DNA of 64,000 nucleotides from Blattabacterium cuenoti. GTDB taxonomy: Bacteria > Bacteroidota > Bacteroidia > Flavobacteriales > Blattabacteriaceae. The notes under the pieces are model-generated. The model saw only the letters and a program-made list of their open reading frames with translations, was not told where the DNA came from and ran no database searches. The stretch is taken from NCBI RefSeq assembly GCF_014251375.1, contig NZ_CP059187.1:186001-250000 (forward strand). The letters are read 5' to 3'. Shown here piece after piece: positions 63,620 through 64,000 of this stretch (positions are counted from its first letter, which is position 1; each line of letters starts with the position of its first letter). Both the position numbers and the translations under genes were made by a program.

Positions 63620-64000
63620 TCAGATTGGGTAATCTCCTAAAGGAGTTTTAGGGAGTTGAGAAAGTGCTTTTTCTAATTCCTCTTGATTAGGAGATTTTCC
63701 ATGCCATATATAATTTCCTTCCATAAAATCTACTCCATACCCCATTTTTGTATATAAAATAATTAAAACTGGTTTTTTTTTTCCAGTTTCATTTTTTGCT
63801 TTTTTTAAAATATTAATGACTTTTTCTATATTGTTTCCTCCTAATTCTTCTAAAACTATCCAATTAAAAGATTCAAATTTTTTTTTAAGATTTCCAAGAG
63901 AAAGAACTTGATCGGTAGGTCCATCTATTTGTACCCCATTATAATCTACAGTAGCTATATAATTATCTATATGATTTGCTCCTGCATATAAAACAGCTTC
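63620..64000 (-). CDS. Transketolase, N-terminal subunit (5' end outside window)
   Basis: The last 126 residues of the TPP-binding subunit are present; the start lies past the window edge. I see ATVDYNGVQIDG, followed by LVLYTKMGYGVDFME-like text (LIILYTKMGYGVDFM) and WHGKSPNQEEL, typical of the transketolase N-terminal half. The stop TGA is at 63622-63620. A run of 10 A (T at 63773-63782 on the plus strand) is in frame. The gene is upstream of the C-terminal subunit on the same strand. Confidence 0.92.
   Translation of the reverse strand, partial: EAVLYAGANHIDNYIATVDYNGVQIDGPTDQVLSLGNLKKKFESFNWIVLEELGGNNIEKVINILKKAKNETGKKKPVLIILYTKMGYGVDFMEGNYIWHGKSPNQEELEKALSQLPKTPLGDYPI

Noticed and set aside
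62612-64000. Transketolase in two pieces as a broken gene
   Set aside because: Two-subunit transketolase is a standard arrangement in many bacteria; both parts have proper ends and intact motifs.
1-64000. CRISPR arrays, insertion sequences, phage genes, toxin-antitoxin or defence systems
   Set aside because: I found no spaced repeats, transposase motifs or cassette-like gene groups; all recognised genes are metabolic, translational or envelope functions.

Overview
The window reads as a piece of a small, very AT-rich genome of an obligate insect endosymbiont in the Bacteroidota, most probably Blattabacterium, the cockroach fat-body symbiont. Direct signs are the heavy A/T bias with many runs of 8-13 A or T, almost no spacing between genes, and no insertion sequence, phage gene, CRISPR array or transposase. 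Flavobacterial traits are the fused ccoNO, a Porin_10-type outer-membrane protein, LemA followed by a TPM protein, a fused E1 alpha/beta dehydrogenase and TAnnTTTG-type promoter boxes. The gene set (glycerol use plus complete trp and his operons) fits a nutritional symbiont. The genus is inferred; no rRNA gene is present to prove it.

Layout. 1-2.4 kb: tsaC (cut by the window edge), dapD, ruvX, def. 2.4-4.8 kb: thrS-infC-rpmI-rplT translation operon. 4.8-8.9 kb: glycerol uptake and oxidation (glpF, glpK, glpD). 9-15.8 kb: ffh, argS, ilvE and the fused E1 of a branched-chain-type 2-oxoacid dehydrogenase. 15.9-22.8 kb: ndk, lemA, TPM protein, valS, folA, a DUF151 nuclease-like protein and a lipoprotein. 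22.9-28.5 kb: pdhB, metF, serS, rsmA, folD, queE. 28.5-35.8 kb: the his operon hisGDCBHAF(IE). 36-40.6 kb: xth, tRNA-Lys, aroK, tilS, serC, a YggS-type PLP protein. 40.6-46.9 kb: trpEGDCFBA. 46.9-47.6 kb: a gene-free segment of unusual composition. 47.6-50.6 kb: porin, glucosaminidase, gcvH. 50.6-56.8 kb: a cbb3 oxidase cluster. 56.8-64 kb: malic enzyme, murI, rpsT, tRNA-Glu, an NlpC/P60 protein, aroA, a MazG-like protein and a two-subunit transketolase (the N-terminal subunit is cut by the window edge).

How it works together. Glycerol enters through GlpF and is converted by GlpK and GlpD to triose phosphate, feeding a respiratory chain that ends in a high-affinity cbb3 oxidase. Transketolase, aroA and aroK feed chorismate to the trp operon; the his operon, serC, dapD and ilvE extend amino-acid supply to the host. 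folD, metF, folA and gcvH belong to one-carbon metabolism.

Most unusual points: three genes (ruvX, folA, queE) are each interrupted by a one-base deficit at a 10-12 A tract, a pattern that fits rescue by polymerase slippage; ThrRS has lost its TGS and editing domains; infC has no ATG/GTG/TTG at a usable position and apparently starts at ATT; a terminator-like hairpin lies in the hisG leader; a perfect 20-bp inverted repeat separates ndk from the E1 gene; and the trpE-porin gap is GC-richer and CTAG-rich. I found no clearly new multi-gene system.
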